64,000 nt of DNA, taken from Terebella lapidaria. Lineage: Eukaryota > Annelida > Polychaeta > Terebellida > Terebellidae. A program made the translations under genes and the position numbers. The notes under the pieces were generated by a model. That model was not told the origin of the DNA. It saw nothing but the letters and a program-made list of their open reading frames with translations, and did not search any database. Positions 45,448 to 56,310 of the stretch are shown piece after piece. Numbering within the stretch: the stretch's first letter is position 1; each line of letters starts with the position of its first letter. Where the stretch lies: NCBI GenBank assembly GCA_949152475.1, contig OX424560.1:43106719-43170718 (forward strand). The letters are read 5' to 3'.

Positions 45448-45660
45448 CTCATGATGTCTATACTTCCGAAATCCAACGAAATATCCACTTGTAATTGTGT
45501 TTATCCTCACATTTTACTGTTCAGAAGACGGCAGGGATACTTTTTCAAACTAATTTCCCGACATTTCCTCGAATGCACGCGCATGTGACGTCACTTGGCA
45601 GGCAAAAACACGATAACAAGTGGATATTTCGTTGGACTTAGGAAGTATAGACATCATGAG
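45448..45660. mobile_element. 213-bp palindromic element (MITE)
   Basis: Arms of about 45 bp beginning CTCATGATGTCTATACTTCC are inverted at 45,617-45,660 with few differences. The outermost TCATGA is itself palindromic and may be the target duplication, so the precise ends are uncertain. The centre is non-coding. Confidence 0.8.
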
Positions 45661-45764
45661 CCGCCTCTGACCTAGTCGATGTTGCTCCATTTTGAATGTT
45701 TATGATCGGGCGGGACATTCAAAATGTCGCGCCGTGATCCAATGCTTAAGACCTATATTAGGTT

Positions 45765-46470
45765 CAGCGCTACAGCTTCAGCGCTACAGTCACTACCGCT
45801 CGCTACAGTCACTACCGCTCGCTACAGTCACTACCACTCGCTACAGTCTCGCTACAGTCACTACCGCTCGCTACAGTCACTACCGCTCGCTACAGTCTCG
45901 CTACAGTCACTACCACTCGCCACAGTCACTACCACTCGCTACAGTCTCGCTACAGTCACTACCGCTCGCTACAGTCACTACCACTCGCTACAGTCTCGCT
46001 ACAGTCACTACCCCATCGCTACAGTCACTACCACTCGCTACAGTCTCGCTACAGTCACTACCATCGCTACAGTCACTACCGCTCGCTACAGTCACTACCG
46101 CTCGCCACAGTCACTACCACTCGCTACAGTCACTACCACTCGCTACAGTCACTACCCCATCGCTACAGTCACTACCGCTCGCTACAGTCACTACCCCATC
46201 GCTACAGTCACTACCCCATCGCTACAGTCACTACCACTCGCTACAGTCACTACCCCATCGCTACAGTCACTACCACTCGCTACAGTCTCGCTACAGTCAC
46301 TACCACTCGCTACAGTCACTACCGCTCGCCACAGTCACTACCGCTCGCTACAGTCACTACCGCTCGCCACAGTCACTACCGCTCGCTACAGTCACTACCG
46401 CTCGCTACAGTCACTACCACTCGCTACAGTCACTACCGCTCGCCACAGTCACTACCGCTCGCCACAGTCC
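45765..46470. repeat. 19-bp minisatellite, about 37 units
   Basis: The unit is CTCGCTACAGTCACTACCG, with variants CACTCGCTACAG, CCCCATCGCTACAG and a short CTCGCTACAGT insertion. No stop occurs in the unit, so open frames across it are an artefact of the repeat. Confidence 0.92.
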
Positions 46471-46474
46471 AACA

Positions 46475-46743
46475 CTGGCATCATCACGTCAGTTAATGAC
46501 CTTGGAGTCATTATGTCCAAGGACACAACATTCAAGGAACAGATAAAGAGGGTCATCACTGCGGCAGCCAGTCTGTGTGGCTGGATCCTTAGGACCTCCA
46601 AGACCAGGAAAACCACTCTGATGCTCACCCACTACAAGCCCATGGTTCTGCCGAAGCTGGACGACTGTAGCCAGTTGTGGTCACCTTCCCTAAAAGGGGC
46701 CATCCAGGACTTAGAAAGGGTCCAGAAGTCATACGTGATAAAA
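46475..46743 (+). pseudogene. LINE relic, C-terminal reverse-transcriptase region, part 1
   Basis: The frame reads VNDLGVIMSKDTTFKEQIKR, then GWILRTSKTRKTTLM and LPKLDDCSQLWSPSL, typical of the region just after the RT domain in CR1/RTE-type LINEs. It is cut at 46,743 by the DIRS element and continues at 53,125. The upstream RT is missing. Confidence 0.85.
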
Positions 46744-46791
46744 TTCCCAAATTTTAATTGTAAATTTGCCGTTTATTGTTATTACTCACCT

Positions 46792-46959
46792 CTAAACTAC
46801 TACATGCTCCTTTTCGATCCTTTGGATCGTTCTGGATAGAAATTCGCGTACTGAAAGCAAGGCACGATCGTCTGCCTGCATGACTCGAGCGCTCCTTTTG
46901 CCGCCAAAACCGCCGCGCATATGCGCGCGCAGCTGCGCAGAAGCTTCACTTTTCTGTCC
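46792..46959. repeat. DIRS left inverted terminal repeat
   Basis: 168 bp inverted with 52,935-53,102, near-identical by eye. It includes GCGCATATGCGCG and GATCCTTTGGATC palindromes. Confidence 0.9.
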
Positions 46960-47021
46960 AAAAAACGACAAAAGGAAGCCCCTAGCACACAACTGGCGGG
47001 GATGGATGGGAGGGCCTTTAC

Positions 47022-47123
47022 TGTAGTAGTTTAGAGGTGAGTAATAACAATAAACGGCAAATTTACAATTAAAATTTGGGAAGTTTATTTTATACATCAC
47101 CAATCTAAACTACTACATGCTCC
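47022..47123. repeat. DIRS internal complementary region
   Basis: The first part is complementary to the outer left end (46,744-46,806). The second is complementary to the outer right end (53,083-53,124). Joining both ends in one internal segment is the hallmark of DIRS elements, which use it to circularise their cDNA. Confidence 0.9.
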
Positions 47124-47422
47124 TTAGAATCAAAGGATAGGCGGTGGAGCAGTAGTGCTAGAGAGTCATGAAAACAGACGATAGTCTTGATTTCAAGCGA
47201 ATCGCTAAAATGCTACATTTTCGATATATCTTTAGTAATATAATAAAGATACTCACCTAGCGGTGCGATCGCTTGCCTCCGACATGCACGAATTTCTTCT
47301 TCACCCATCGGTGGAAAACGGAACTCTACTTGAGACCGTAACATAAAGAATTCAAACACAAACACAAAGTGTTGCTTATATACACGTGCACGTTAAAACC
47401 AAGACTTTTCTGTCCAGCTGGT

Positions 47423-48720
47423 TCAAACAACAGCTTGCGCTACGACCAGCGGACCCAGTCTAAATCTGGACGACTGGTCCTGAAGTTCGGCAGCATTGGA
47501 CAGATAGAACCCGATGAATGTCGTAGAATTAGTCCACATTCCAGCCCTCACGATATATTCCAACGGAATATTCGACCTGGCCGCCAAAGACATCGAGATG
47601 TGTCGGATTTGGTGGGACGATATTTTGTAAGTGACTCGATCGTCAGCACCTGATTCCGCATAGACAGTCCTCACTACAACCTTCACCCATCGGGATAGTG
47701 TAGCTGTGGAGATATCCGTAGCCCTGTTAGGCTGATAGGAAATAAATAATCGCTTGCGATCTTTCCTGATCGATCTGGTACGATCGATGTAGATTTTCAG
47801 CGCTCTTACCGGACACAATAGAGCGTCCGGCTCATTCCGTCCTACGTAACCGCCCAGTGACGGAATTACGATAGGGGAGAACGCTTTCCCGCCCTCAACT
47901 GCAGCACGTGTTTTAGGCATAAAATCACGTACTGGGTATAAGGAAACGGACCCATCCGCGCCAAATGCGACTCGCGATACGTCGATCGCCGCGACATCTG
48001 AGCGTCTTCGACCACTTGCTAGCATAACTAGCAGGAAAGTCTTAAGAGTTAACCTCTGCAAGGAAACTTCCTTGAGAGGCTCCCAAGGTGCTTTAGTAAG
48101 ACAATATAGCACAAAAGCCATGTCCCAATCCGGTAGAGTAGGAACTCCGCGTGGCCTTTGCGTCCTAAAGGACGCCAAGAGATCAGCAAGGATACGATTA
48201 TTAGTTAAATCGATCCCCCTAGCACGGAATACAGGGCCCAGCATGGACCTGTATCCCTCGATCGTAGTAGGCTTCAAATTAAGCCTATCAAAGAGATAGC
48301 AGAGAAAGTCTAGCACTGCATTCAGAGGGGCAGAGAGCGGATCAATGCGCCTTCCGTTACACCAACGTACGAAAACTCTCCATTTAGCCTCATACGTTTT
48401 AGAGGAGGATCTCCTATTCTTTCTCGCGAGATGTACGGACACCTGCTGAGAAAATCCTGCCTCCTGGAAGGATCGCTCGATAGCCTCCACACGTGTAATT
48501 TGAGCACGTGGACGGAATCGTGAAATATATCCTGCCCCGGTTGCTTCAGCAACCTGTCCTCGATCGGGAGAACCCGTGGTACATCGATCAGGAGGGACAG
48601 TAGCAGGGGGAACCACGCCTGCATCGGCCAGCATGGCGCCACCAACAGAATCTCGCACTGAGACCTGGCTACTTTGTGCAGCACTTCTGTTAGGAACCGA
48701 GTTGGCGGGTACGCATACCC
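47423..48720 (-). CDS. DIRS tyrosine recombinase region (fossil)
   Basis: The minus-strand frame carries the recombinase signature: GRRRSD with the first Arg, HQIRH with His-x-x-Arg, then a downstream MW and GFYL with the likely Tyr. In this family it replaces an integrase. It lies at the 3' side of the element, next to the internal complementary region, as expected. Confidence 0.85.
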
Positions 48721-50919
48721 GAACATCCCGTCCCACGACTGAGACATCGCGTCCACAGCCAGTGCCTCGCTCTCTGGCAGAGGTGAGAAGTAGACCGGGA
48801 GCTTGTGATTCCGAGAGGTTGCGAACAGGTCTATGTTCGGTGTCCCGAACGCCTGACAAACGCGCCGAAACACCCCCGGATGCAGACTCCACTCCGTGCC
48901 TATGATCTTGTCCGGTCTCGACAGAGCGTCCGCTAGGACATTCCTGTGACCCGGCAGGTGCCTCGCCCTGATAAACAGACGGTACTTGAAGGCAAACCTG
49001 ATCAGACACTCGGCCTCCAAACAAAGCTGACTCGACCGAGTTCCACCTTGTTTGTTTATGTGCGCCACTACTGTGCTGTTGTCTGTGAAGACCAACCACT
49101 TCGTCCCTGGGGGACTCTGAGGCCCCCAGATCTCGAACGCACGTCTCACCGCTCGCAGCTCTAGGACATTGATGTGCAACGCCCTCTCGCTCGTGTTCCA
49201 CACAGCAGAGAGTTCGTGCTCGTCCATATGAGCTCCCCAAGCCAATTCTGACGCATCGGTGAAGAAGGTCCGATCGGGCAGATACTCCGCGAGTGGCATC
49301 CCTCGGAAAAGATTCCGATGGTCCCGCCACCAATGCATTGCTTCCCGAGCACGATCGTCCACCGATACGACTTGGTCTAGTCGATCGGTGAGGATCCGCC
49401 ATTGCAACGCTAGACACCATTGAATGGGTCTGAGGAAGCACCTGCCGAACGGCACCTGTTTCTCCATCGACGCCAACAGACCGATGATGGACAGAAACTG
49501 TCGAGCTGTGATCGACGACTGCGTCAGCGCGACCTCCATCGCCGCAATCGCCTTGAGAACTCTCTTCCGCGGAGGAAGAGCTACTCCTCGCTCTAGATCG
49601 TAATCTACCCCGACATACTCGAACCTCTGTGTCGGGGACAGATGAGACTTCGCCCAATTGGGGATCCAGCCGAGGCTGGTCGCCAACCTGAGGACGAACC
49701 CCGATTGCTCTATAGCCTGAGACGGGGAGTCGGCTATGATCAACCGATCGTCGATATAATGGTGGAATTGAATTCCAACCGATCGAAACCTGGCTGCCAT
49801 CGTCCTTACGATACGGGTGAACACGTAAGGGGCGGTGGCTACTCCAAAAGGAAGTACCCTGAACTGATACACCGAACCTTCGAAGGCGAACTTGAGGTAT
49901 CGCCGATCGGCTGGGTGTATTGGCACATGTAAGTACGCGTCCTTGACGTCGATACTGACTGCCCACTTCCCCTTGGACAGAGCTTTCTGGACGGAAAGCG
50001 CCGACTCCATCTTGAACCTGGGTATGATCAGGAATTTGTTGAGGTTTGACAGATCGAAAACGGGACGCCACCCGCCTGTCTTTTTCGGCACTAGGAAGAT
50101 GAGAGAATAGAATCCTCTCTCGTCCTTGACCACCTCGATCGCACGTTTCTCTAGCAACTGCTGCACCTCGTGCTGCAGAAGCTGAAACTTTTCCCGATCG
50201 CCGGGCACAGGGAAGAACCACGCTCTGGGTCTGATCGGTGGTTTTCCAGCCTCCCATCTGAAGGTGAGACCGAACTTCACCCATGCCACGACTGAATTGT
50301 CTGACGACGCCAGATCGCTCCAGTTCTGGACGAACTGAGCCAGGCGTCCCCCGACTGGACCAGGTTGTGGAAGATCGAATTCCGACAGAACTGAACCTTC
50401 CACAGAGCCTACGCTTTCCCGCAACGAGTCACTTCTTACCAGAAGCTTTCCCTTTGCCCTTGAAGCGTCCACCCCCTTTGCCTCCGCGCTTGCCATCCCC
50501 CTGGGGAGGGGGAGGCTGCGCCCCCCGAAAGGGCGGCTGCGTAGAAGCGGGTGCATGTGGTGCCTGAGGTTGGGCAGGCTTCTGACCCTTGGTCTTCTTG
50601 CCTGTCCCAGACCCCGCCGACTTCCCAAGCAAAGCCTTGGCCATAGCCTCATCCCGGAGATGTTCCCGCATGACGGAAATATCCGATCGAGAGAGGTTGG
50701 CGTAGGTATAGCCTGAGAAAAGCGGCCTCCCACGTAGCTCAGCGACGTCCGTAGCGGACACGTCAAGCAGACGGAGATCGGCATCACGCATGGTGAGATC
50801 CAATTGTGCGCCCAGGTGCGCACTGTCACGCTCAGCAGCATGGACCACTCCGGCCAAGACGCCGAGTGCTGCATGAATGTTGGCGCGACTCCCCTCCTCC
50901 AGATCCGCCTCGTCCACAA
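48322..50919 (-). CDS. DIRS reverse transcriptase and RNase H region (fossil)
   Basis: The RT domain carries the YIDD catalytic box near 49,741-49,765 and SIDVKDAYLHVPI upstream of it. RNase H follows with FTDAS and LADALSRPD. It overlaps the recombinase region in another frame, as is common in DIRS elements. Confidence 0.88.
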   Translation of the reverse strand: MWTRRIWRRGVAPTFMQHSASWPEWSMLLSVTVRTWAHNWISPCVMPISVCLTCPLRTSLSYVGGRFSQAIPTPTSLDRIFPSCGNISGMRLWPRLCLGSRRGLGQARRPRVRSLPNLRHHMHPLLRSRPFGGRSLPLPRGMASAEAKGVDASRAKGKLLVRSDSLRESVGSVEGSVLSEFDLPQPGPVGGRLAQFVQNWSDLASSDNSVVAWVKFGLTFRWEAGKPPIRPRAWFFPVPGDREKFQLLQHEVQQLLEKRAIEVVKDERGFYSLIFLVPKKTGGWRPVFDLSNLNKFLIIPRFKMESALSVQKALSKGKWAVSIDVKDAYLHVPIHPADRRYLKFAFEGSVYQFRVLPFGVATAPYVFTRIVRTMAARFRSVGIQFHHYIDDRLIIADSPSQAIEQSGFVLRLATSLGWIPNWAKSHLSPTQRFEYVGVDYDLERGVALPPRKRVLKAIAAMEVALTQSSITARQFLSIIGLLASMEKQVPFGRCFLRPIQWCLALQWRILTDRLDQVVSVDDRAREAMHWWRDHRNLFRGMPLAEYLPDRTFFTDASELAWGAHMDEHELSAVWNTSERALHINVLELRAVRRAFEIWGPQSPPGTKWLVFTDNSTVVAHINKQGGTRSSQLCLEAECLIRFAFKYRLFIRARHLPGHRNVLADALSRPDKIIGTEWSLHPGVFRRVCQAFGTPNIDLFATSRNHKLPVYFSPLPESEALAVDAMSQSWDGMFGYAYPPTRFLTEVLHKVARSQCEILLVAPCWPMQAWFPLLLSLLIDVPRVLPIEDRLLKQPGQDIFHDSVHVLKLHVWRLSSDPSRRQDFLSRCPYISRERIGDPPLKRMRLNGEFSYVGVTEGALIRSLPL

Positions 50920-52527
50920 ACTCCTGAACCAAAGTGGTCAGGTGATCTGTCAACGAGAGCTGCCCCATCAATTGATGAGACAGCGTCTGCCAGTGAGAAA
51001 GGCGAGCCTTTTTCACATAAGCTGACCAGACCGTACCCTGCTTCCGGGAAAGCAGGTGAAGGTTAGGGTCTTCGACCGGGACGGAAGTCTGATGTCCACC
51101 CTCGGACTCTACAGTCCGATAGGTGTCGATCGACTCAGGTCGAACACGGCTAGTCGGGAATGTCGACTCCGTACGAGCCACATCCTTCTTAGCCGTAACT
51201 CCCTTGTTGATCTTGTCGAAGCACTTGACCAACGCGGGAGCCACAGGGAGCCGGATCGGTCGACGAACTGGCGCCGACCCGAACCTACCGGTTCCCCGTG
51301 AGGGCCCTGGAGCATCGATCGGCAAGTCCATTCGCCTTGCGACCGACTCCAAAGCCCACCGGAAGTTAGAACCCCCGGCCTGATCGGAAGTCTCATCCTC
51401 CGAGGAGGACGACTCCTGATCAGCTTCCACTCGACCCCCCCGATCGTTGGACCTCACAGGTCCGATCGAAGACCTCGATGACCCCAAGGGTACATCAAAG
51501 GACGGGCGAGGGAATGCCTGCTCAGCGATCGCGCCCGTCCGGCGACTTACATCCGCGTACACAGGACTTGAGTGGCCCTGAGGAACGACCCCAGCACCAC
51601 CCGCCCGATCGTGCCCTGATCGAGGACCAGGAGCACGACCGCCAAGTGAAGACTCCCGATCGCACGAACGATCGAGAGCCTCACCCCCAAACAAAGGGAA
51701 CTCTCCCCCCTCGAACCTCGAGACCGAGGACCCGAATGAGCCATCCAAGATGCTCCGCCGATCGAAGCCTGATCGTCGCCCACCGAGAGGTCGGACGAAG
51801 CCTGAGCCACATCGAAAATCGATGTGGTCTCAGCACCACGGCGCTTAGAGGAAGCACGCTTCCTCTTCTTGGAAGGCCCCGGGGAAGAGACGACGGACCC
51901 CTCCACCTCGATCGGCCCCGACTGAGGGACGACGAAGGTGGAGTGCGGTTCCTTGGCTGCTTTCGCCTTGGCAAGAACTGAAACCTTCTTCTTAGAAGAT
52001 TTCGACTTCTTGCCAGCAGGGGGAGCAAGCTCTCCCTGCGACGAAGGGGCAGCCGAAGAACCGGCCGGGACTCCCTGTCCAAGCAGGGAAGAGAGACCCG
52101 GCAGGAGGGGACCCTGAAGGGACGATAACGACTGTGCAAAGAAAGATTGCACAGCCGCGTTGACCATGTCCTGTGTTAGCCCCAGGGGCTGGCTAACACC
52201 GGACGCAATCTGTGCCGTCACAGGCGGAGTCTCCACCTCCATGGGCGACTGGCGGACTTGCGGAGCCGAAGCTTCCGCAAGCCTCAAAGCATCCCGACGA
52301 GCCAACGAGGCTTCGGAATACTTTGCAGTCGCCTGCACGAAGGAAGAGGGACGCCAGAAACGACACAGATCACACCTCAAATCCTCCATAGATACCGGGC
52401 CATGGTCTAAACAGTCGAAACACAAACTGTGTTTCTCCCCTCCTCGGAGGGTATTGACCAGACACTTCGGGCATGGACGTTCGTCCATGGCACCGGTACC
52501 AAGGGAGGATTGTGAAGTCATGATCAC
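50429..52527 (-). CDS. DIRS gag-like region (fossil)
   Basis: 5'-most coding region of the element. The start carries a Cys cluster (CPKC, CFDC, CDLC), then Ser/Pro-rich low-complexity sequence and a basic Gly/Lys-rich tail near 50,450. Identity is inferred from position. It is less certain than the two enzymatic regions. Confidence 0.6.
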
Positions 52528-52934
52528 ACAAGGGAACTAACCACACACAGTAACAGGGCGGGCAAAATATGCAAACCTGAGACCGCGCTGAAAAAAAGAA
52601 CCCTAAGAGGACTACGAATATATAAACTACAGTATACGTATACACAATATATACAGTAGAAAATTAACGTAGAACTATTGATAGATGTAAACAACAAGTA
52701 CACTATCAAGTACGACGGATGGACGATAATAGGGTGAACTGGCTATACAAATCGCTGACGATCTAGCAAGTAACAAACTATCGACCAATACTTATCCAAA
52801 TAGACACAAAACGATGTCTATGAACGTGGCAGGTGAAATTCCGTAAGAATATATCGCAAAAGTCTAGTTTGCAGACTAAATTCTACGAATTCACCGGGAA
52901 CCAAAATCCAAAGCTGCCAAGCAAAAATGGCGGT

Positions 52935-53102
52935 GGACAGAAAAGTGAAGCTTCTGCGCAGCTGCGCGCGCATATGCGCGGCGGTTTTGGCGGCAAAAGG
53001 AGCGCTCGAGTCATGCAGGCAGACGATCGTGCCTTGCTTTCAGTACGCGAATTTCTATCCAGAACGATCCAAAGGATCGAAAAGGAGCATGTAGTAGTTT
53101 AG
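52935..53102. repeat. DIRS right inverted terminal repeat
   Basis: Inverted partner of 46,792-46,959. The element ends about 22 bp further on, at ATAAAATAAAC. Confidence 0.9.
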
Positions 53103-53124
53103 ATTGGTGATGTATAAAATAAAC

Positions 53125-53680
53125 GTCCAAGGAGTGTCCACCATGACATACTGGAAGTAGCTCAAGTATTTCGATCTGTACTCATTGGAAAGGAGACAGG
53201 AGTGTTATACCATCATATATATATATATATGTCTGGCGCATCTTAGAAAAACAAATCCCACACATATATCAGACACACAGCATGGGGGGATTGGCTCCTG
53301 TATCACTGCAGGTGTGGTCGGTCTTCCGTCGTCCCACTTGTCTCCAGCAAAGCTCCGTCGTGACACAGGTCAGGCGAATCAGATACTAGTATGACCCCCT
53401 CACGGTCAGAGGCCCTCGGCTTTTCAACATACTCCCGAGGAGCATCAGGAACCTAACCAACTGCTCAACTGATCGCTCCAACGTTCACTGGACAACTATC
53501 CGAGTACAGTGCCGGATGAACCTCAAATACCTGGGTACATGTCACAAAGGAGAGCTGCATCAAACAGCCTTGTTTACATGACCCACCTCATTGCCCCAGA
53601 TACGTCAGTATGGGAAGGAAGGGGATGAGGATGACTGGACTAACAATGTCAGCCCACAGAGAGGAGAGACTCTCTTGAAA
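53125..53680 (+). pseudogene. LINE relic, part 2 (3' tail of ORF2)
   Basis: It continues the LINE interrupted at 46,743. It reads TMTYWK, a stop, then LKYFDLYSLERRQECYTIIY, a TA microsatellite (about 53,216-53,230) and further on RLFNILPRSIRNLTNCSTD, a typical CR1/RTE ORF2 C terminus. A stop codon and frame changes show it is dead. Confidence 0.8.
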
Positions 53681-53939
53681 ACCTTCACAAGTATCACAAG
53701 TAAGTATGAACATGTTTTAATGTTACAAACAGGATGTTTGCTAATTGCAGATTTGATGGCGTCAGTATCACTACGAGCTGAGAGTCCTAACTTGGCCATT
53801 TTTTGCTACTTTTGTTGTAGCATTTCCAGATGTTTTGTTTCTTCTATTAAAGCTTACTGTTGATTAGTATAGATTCGTAAGGGTCCAATTTCCTTATTTT
53901 CCGAGAATCATCTCACAATAAGCGTTATTTATATGAATG
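53681..53939. other. No gene seen
   Basis: Unique-looking sequence between the LINE tail and array D. Confidence 0.4.
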
Positions 53940-54650
53940 AGATGCAGTCGCTACAGAAAAATGCCGACTCGGCAAAAAATTTCGGGTCAAGGTCAAAGTT
54001 CATCCATAATACCCCTTAGACATGTTTGTCTAGGTTGCCGAGTCCAAAAATGACGTCCGTTTCGCTCTATGACTCATTGTTTCCGAGATATGGACGAAAA
54101 GGAAAAATGCTGAGTCGGCAAAAAAATTTCGGGTCAAGGTCAAAGTTCATTCATAATACCCCTTAGACATGTTCGTCTAGGTCGCCGAGTCCAAAAATGA
54201 CGTCCGTTTCGCTCTACGACTCACCGTTTCCGAGATATGGACGAAAACGAAAAATGCCGACTCGGCAAAAAAATTTCGGGTCCAGGTCAAAGTTCATCCA
54301 TAATACCCCTTAGACATGTTTGTCTAGGGCGACAATTCGAAAATTAACGTCTATTTCGCTCTACGACGCACCGTTTCCGAGATATCGACGAAAACGAAAA
54401 ATGCCGACGAAAAATTTCGGGTTAAGGTCAAAGTTCATCAATAATACCCATTAGACATGTTTGTCTAGGGCGACCAGTCCGGAAATAACGTCCGTTTCGC
54501 CACGAAAAATGCCGACTCGGCAAAAAAATTTCGGGTCAAGGTCAAAGTTCATCAATAATACCCATTAGACATGTTTGTCTAGGGCGACGAGTCCGAAAAT
54601 AACGTCCGTTTCGCTCTACGACGCACCGTTTCCGAGATATGCAGGATGCC
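53940..54650. repeat. Tandem array D, first copy, about five units of up to 147 bp
   Basis: AAAATGCCGACTCGGCAAAA, GGGTCAAGGTCAAAGTTCAT and TAGACATGTTTGTCTA recur. Units are diverged and two are shortened. The monomer contains two dyads, GCCGA-C-TCGGC and TAGACA-TGTT-TGTCTA. Confidence 0.9.
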
Positions 54651-55250
54651 TCAAGGATGACTCAGCAAAAAATTATTTCGACCTCTAGGTCAAAGGTCGT
54701 TTGAGGTATCGATCCCAAAATCAATAGGGTTCTTCCCTGTTGATATATAAACCTCCGTGCAAAATTCTGCAACTATTTTTCGAGTTATCGTCCGGAAACC
54801 AAGTTTCAAGATCAGCCTCGATTTCATCCTCAAGGACCTCACGGACCTCGGAGCCGGATCAAAAAAAATAATACACCCTAGAGATGTTTGTCTAGGGCGA
54901 CGAGTCCGAAAATAACGTCCGTTTCGCTCTACGATGCACGGTTTCTGAGATATGCAGGAAGCCTCAAGGATGAATCAGCAAAAAATTATTTCGACCTCTA
55001 GGTCAAAGGTCGTTTGACGGATCGATCCCAAAATCAATAGGGTTCTTCCCTGGTGGCATATGAACCTCCATGCAGAGTTCTGCAACTATTGCGTAAATAT
55101 TTTTCCAGTTATCGTCCGGAAACCAAGTCTCAAAACTAGACGCTTCCGGTCGCCTACGACCGCTTGGGTGTATCCCCCGTAGCCCTATCATCCCTGTTGC
55201 CCCAAATATATCACTGATGTACATTGTGAGTGTGAAACCTTTCAAGCTTA
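54651..55250. repeat. Array D tail module, first copy
   Basis: Contains CCCAAAATCAATAGGGTTCT twice (about 54,716 and 55,027), with TCATCCTCAAGGACCTC between. The same tail follows the second array D at 60,950-61,560, so array plus tail move as one element. Confidence 0.85.
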
Positions 55251-56310
55251 TTGAAGGTCGAATTCAAGATCACCACTAAAATCACTGCATACGAATTTCC
55301 ATTTCGACATGTTCGATAAAATAACGAAATTACAGCCAGATAAAAGTTTTCACCCAAAGTTATAGTCGGGCATGTACGGGGGGTCCCTTTGAACCCCCCC
55401 CATGATCCTCCAAAACCAACTTTTTTCTCAAGGTTTTTTAATACTAAGAAACATTACATATGTCTCCGGTTGCGCATCCATTGCAAAAATTGGTTTTCGG
55501 GCCATTTTTCAAAATGGCCGCCCCGCGAAATCTCGAATTTTGAGATTGCTTCACTTTAAGCTGCATAGGTCTACAAAATAAAATCTTTGTTACCTTTTGC
55601 TGCTCATTGTAGGGGCCTTATACATTGTACATGAGAAAACAGTGGTTAAATAAACATTTATAATATGAATATGTCCATATATCCAAGATGGCCGCCAAAT
55701 TTAGATAATTTTTCACTAAAATGTCCATAACTTCGGACTGAGTCAACCTAGGATGTTCATTTTGGGGTCTATACCTAGGTTTTCATATACAGGGAATCCA
55801 TTTAGACCAAAATAAATACAATCAAGCTATTCCTTTTGATGCATGCATCCAAGATGGCCGCCAAAATTAGATAATTTTTCACTAAAATGTCCATAACTTC
55901 GGACTGAGTCAACCTAGGATGTTCATTTTGGGGTCTATATCTAGGTTTTCATATACAGGGAATCCATTCAGACCAAAATAAATACAATCAAGCTATTTCT
56001 TTTGATGCATGTACACCTGCACACATGGTACACGCTACACATTCATTTAGATATCTCTCGAAAATAGCCCCCTTGACACCCCTATGGTCTCAATTGTGGA
56101 TCTTGCTTGGATATTTCTGATAGAGACTTTTACTGATTTGCAATCCCAATAAATCCTTAAACAAATAGAGCTTGATTTGATTAGTTTTGTTAATTAACAG
56201 ATATCCAAGATGCCTGCTAAACACACCCCGAAAATTCAAGTTCGTAACTAATTGTGCTATAAAGATGTGTGATACTTACTTTCAAGGGTATTTTGGTATG
56301 TAGATTCCAT
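55251..56310. repeat. Non-genic; 166-bp direct repeat with AAGATGGCCGCC
   Basis: CCAAGATGGCCGCCAAA starts units at 55,683 and 55,849 (period 166), with phrases GTCAACCTAGGATGTTCATT and GGGGTCTATA shared. The rest is AT-rich and no gene is seen. Confidence 0.8.

Larger units (their letters stand above)
46744..53124 (-). mobile_element. DIRS-type tyrosine-recombinase retrotransposon, 6.4 kb
   Basis: Fossil treated as a whole. Inverted terminal repeats of 168 bp (46,792-46,959 and 52,935-53,102), an internal complementary region at 47,022-47,123 and minus-strand gag-like, RT/RNase H and tyrosine-recombinase regions identify the DIRS order. No target duplication is expected in this family, and none is seen. 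It sits inside a LINE relic. It looks whole or nearly so, with no more than about one or two possible breaks. The near-identical terminal repeats suggest a young insertion. Overlapping reading frames are usual for the family. Confidence 0.93.

Noticed and set aside
45692-46839. Two overlapping open frames of 284 and 371 residues
   Set aside because: They run through the 19-bp minisatellite, which has no stop in any plus frame. Only the LINE part after 46,475 has meaning.
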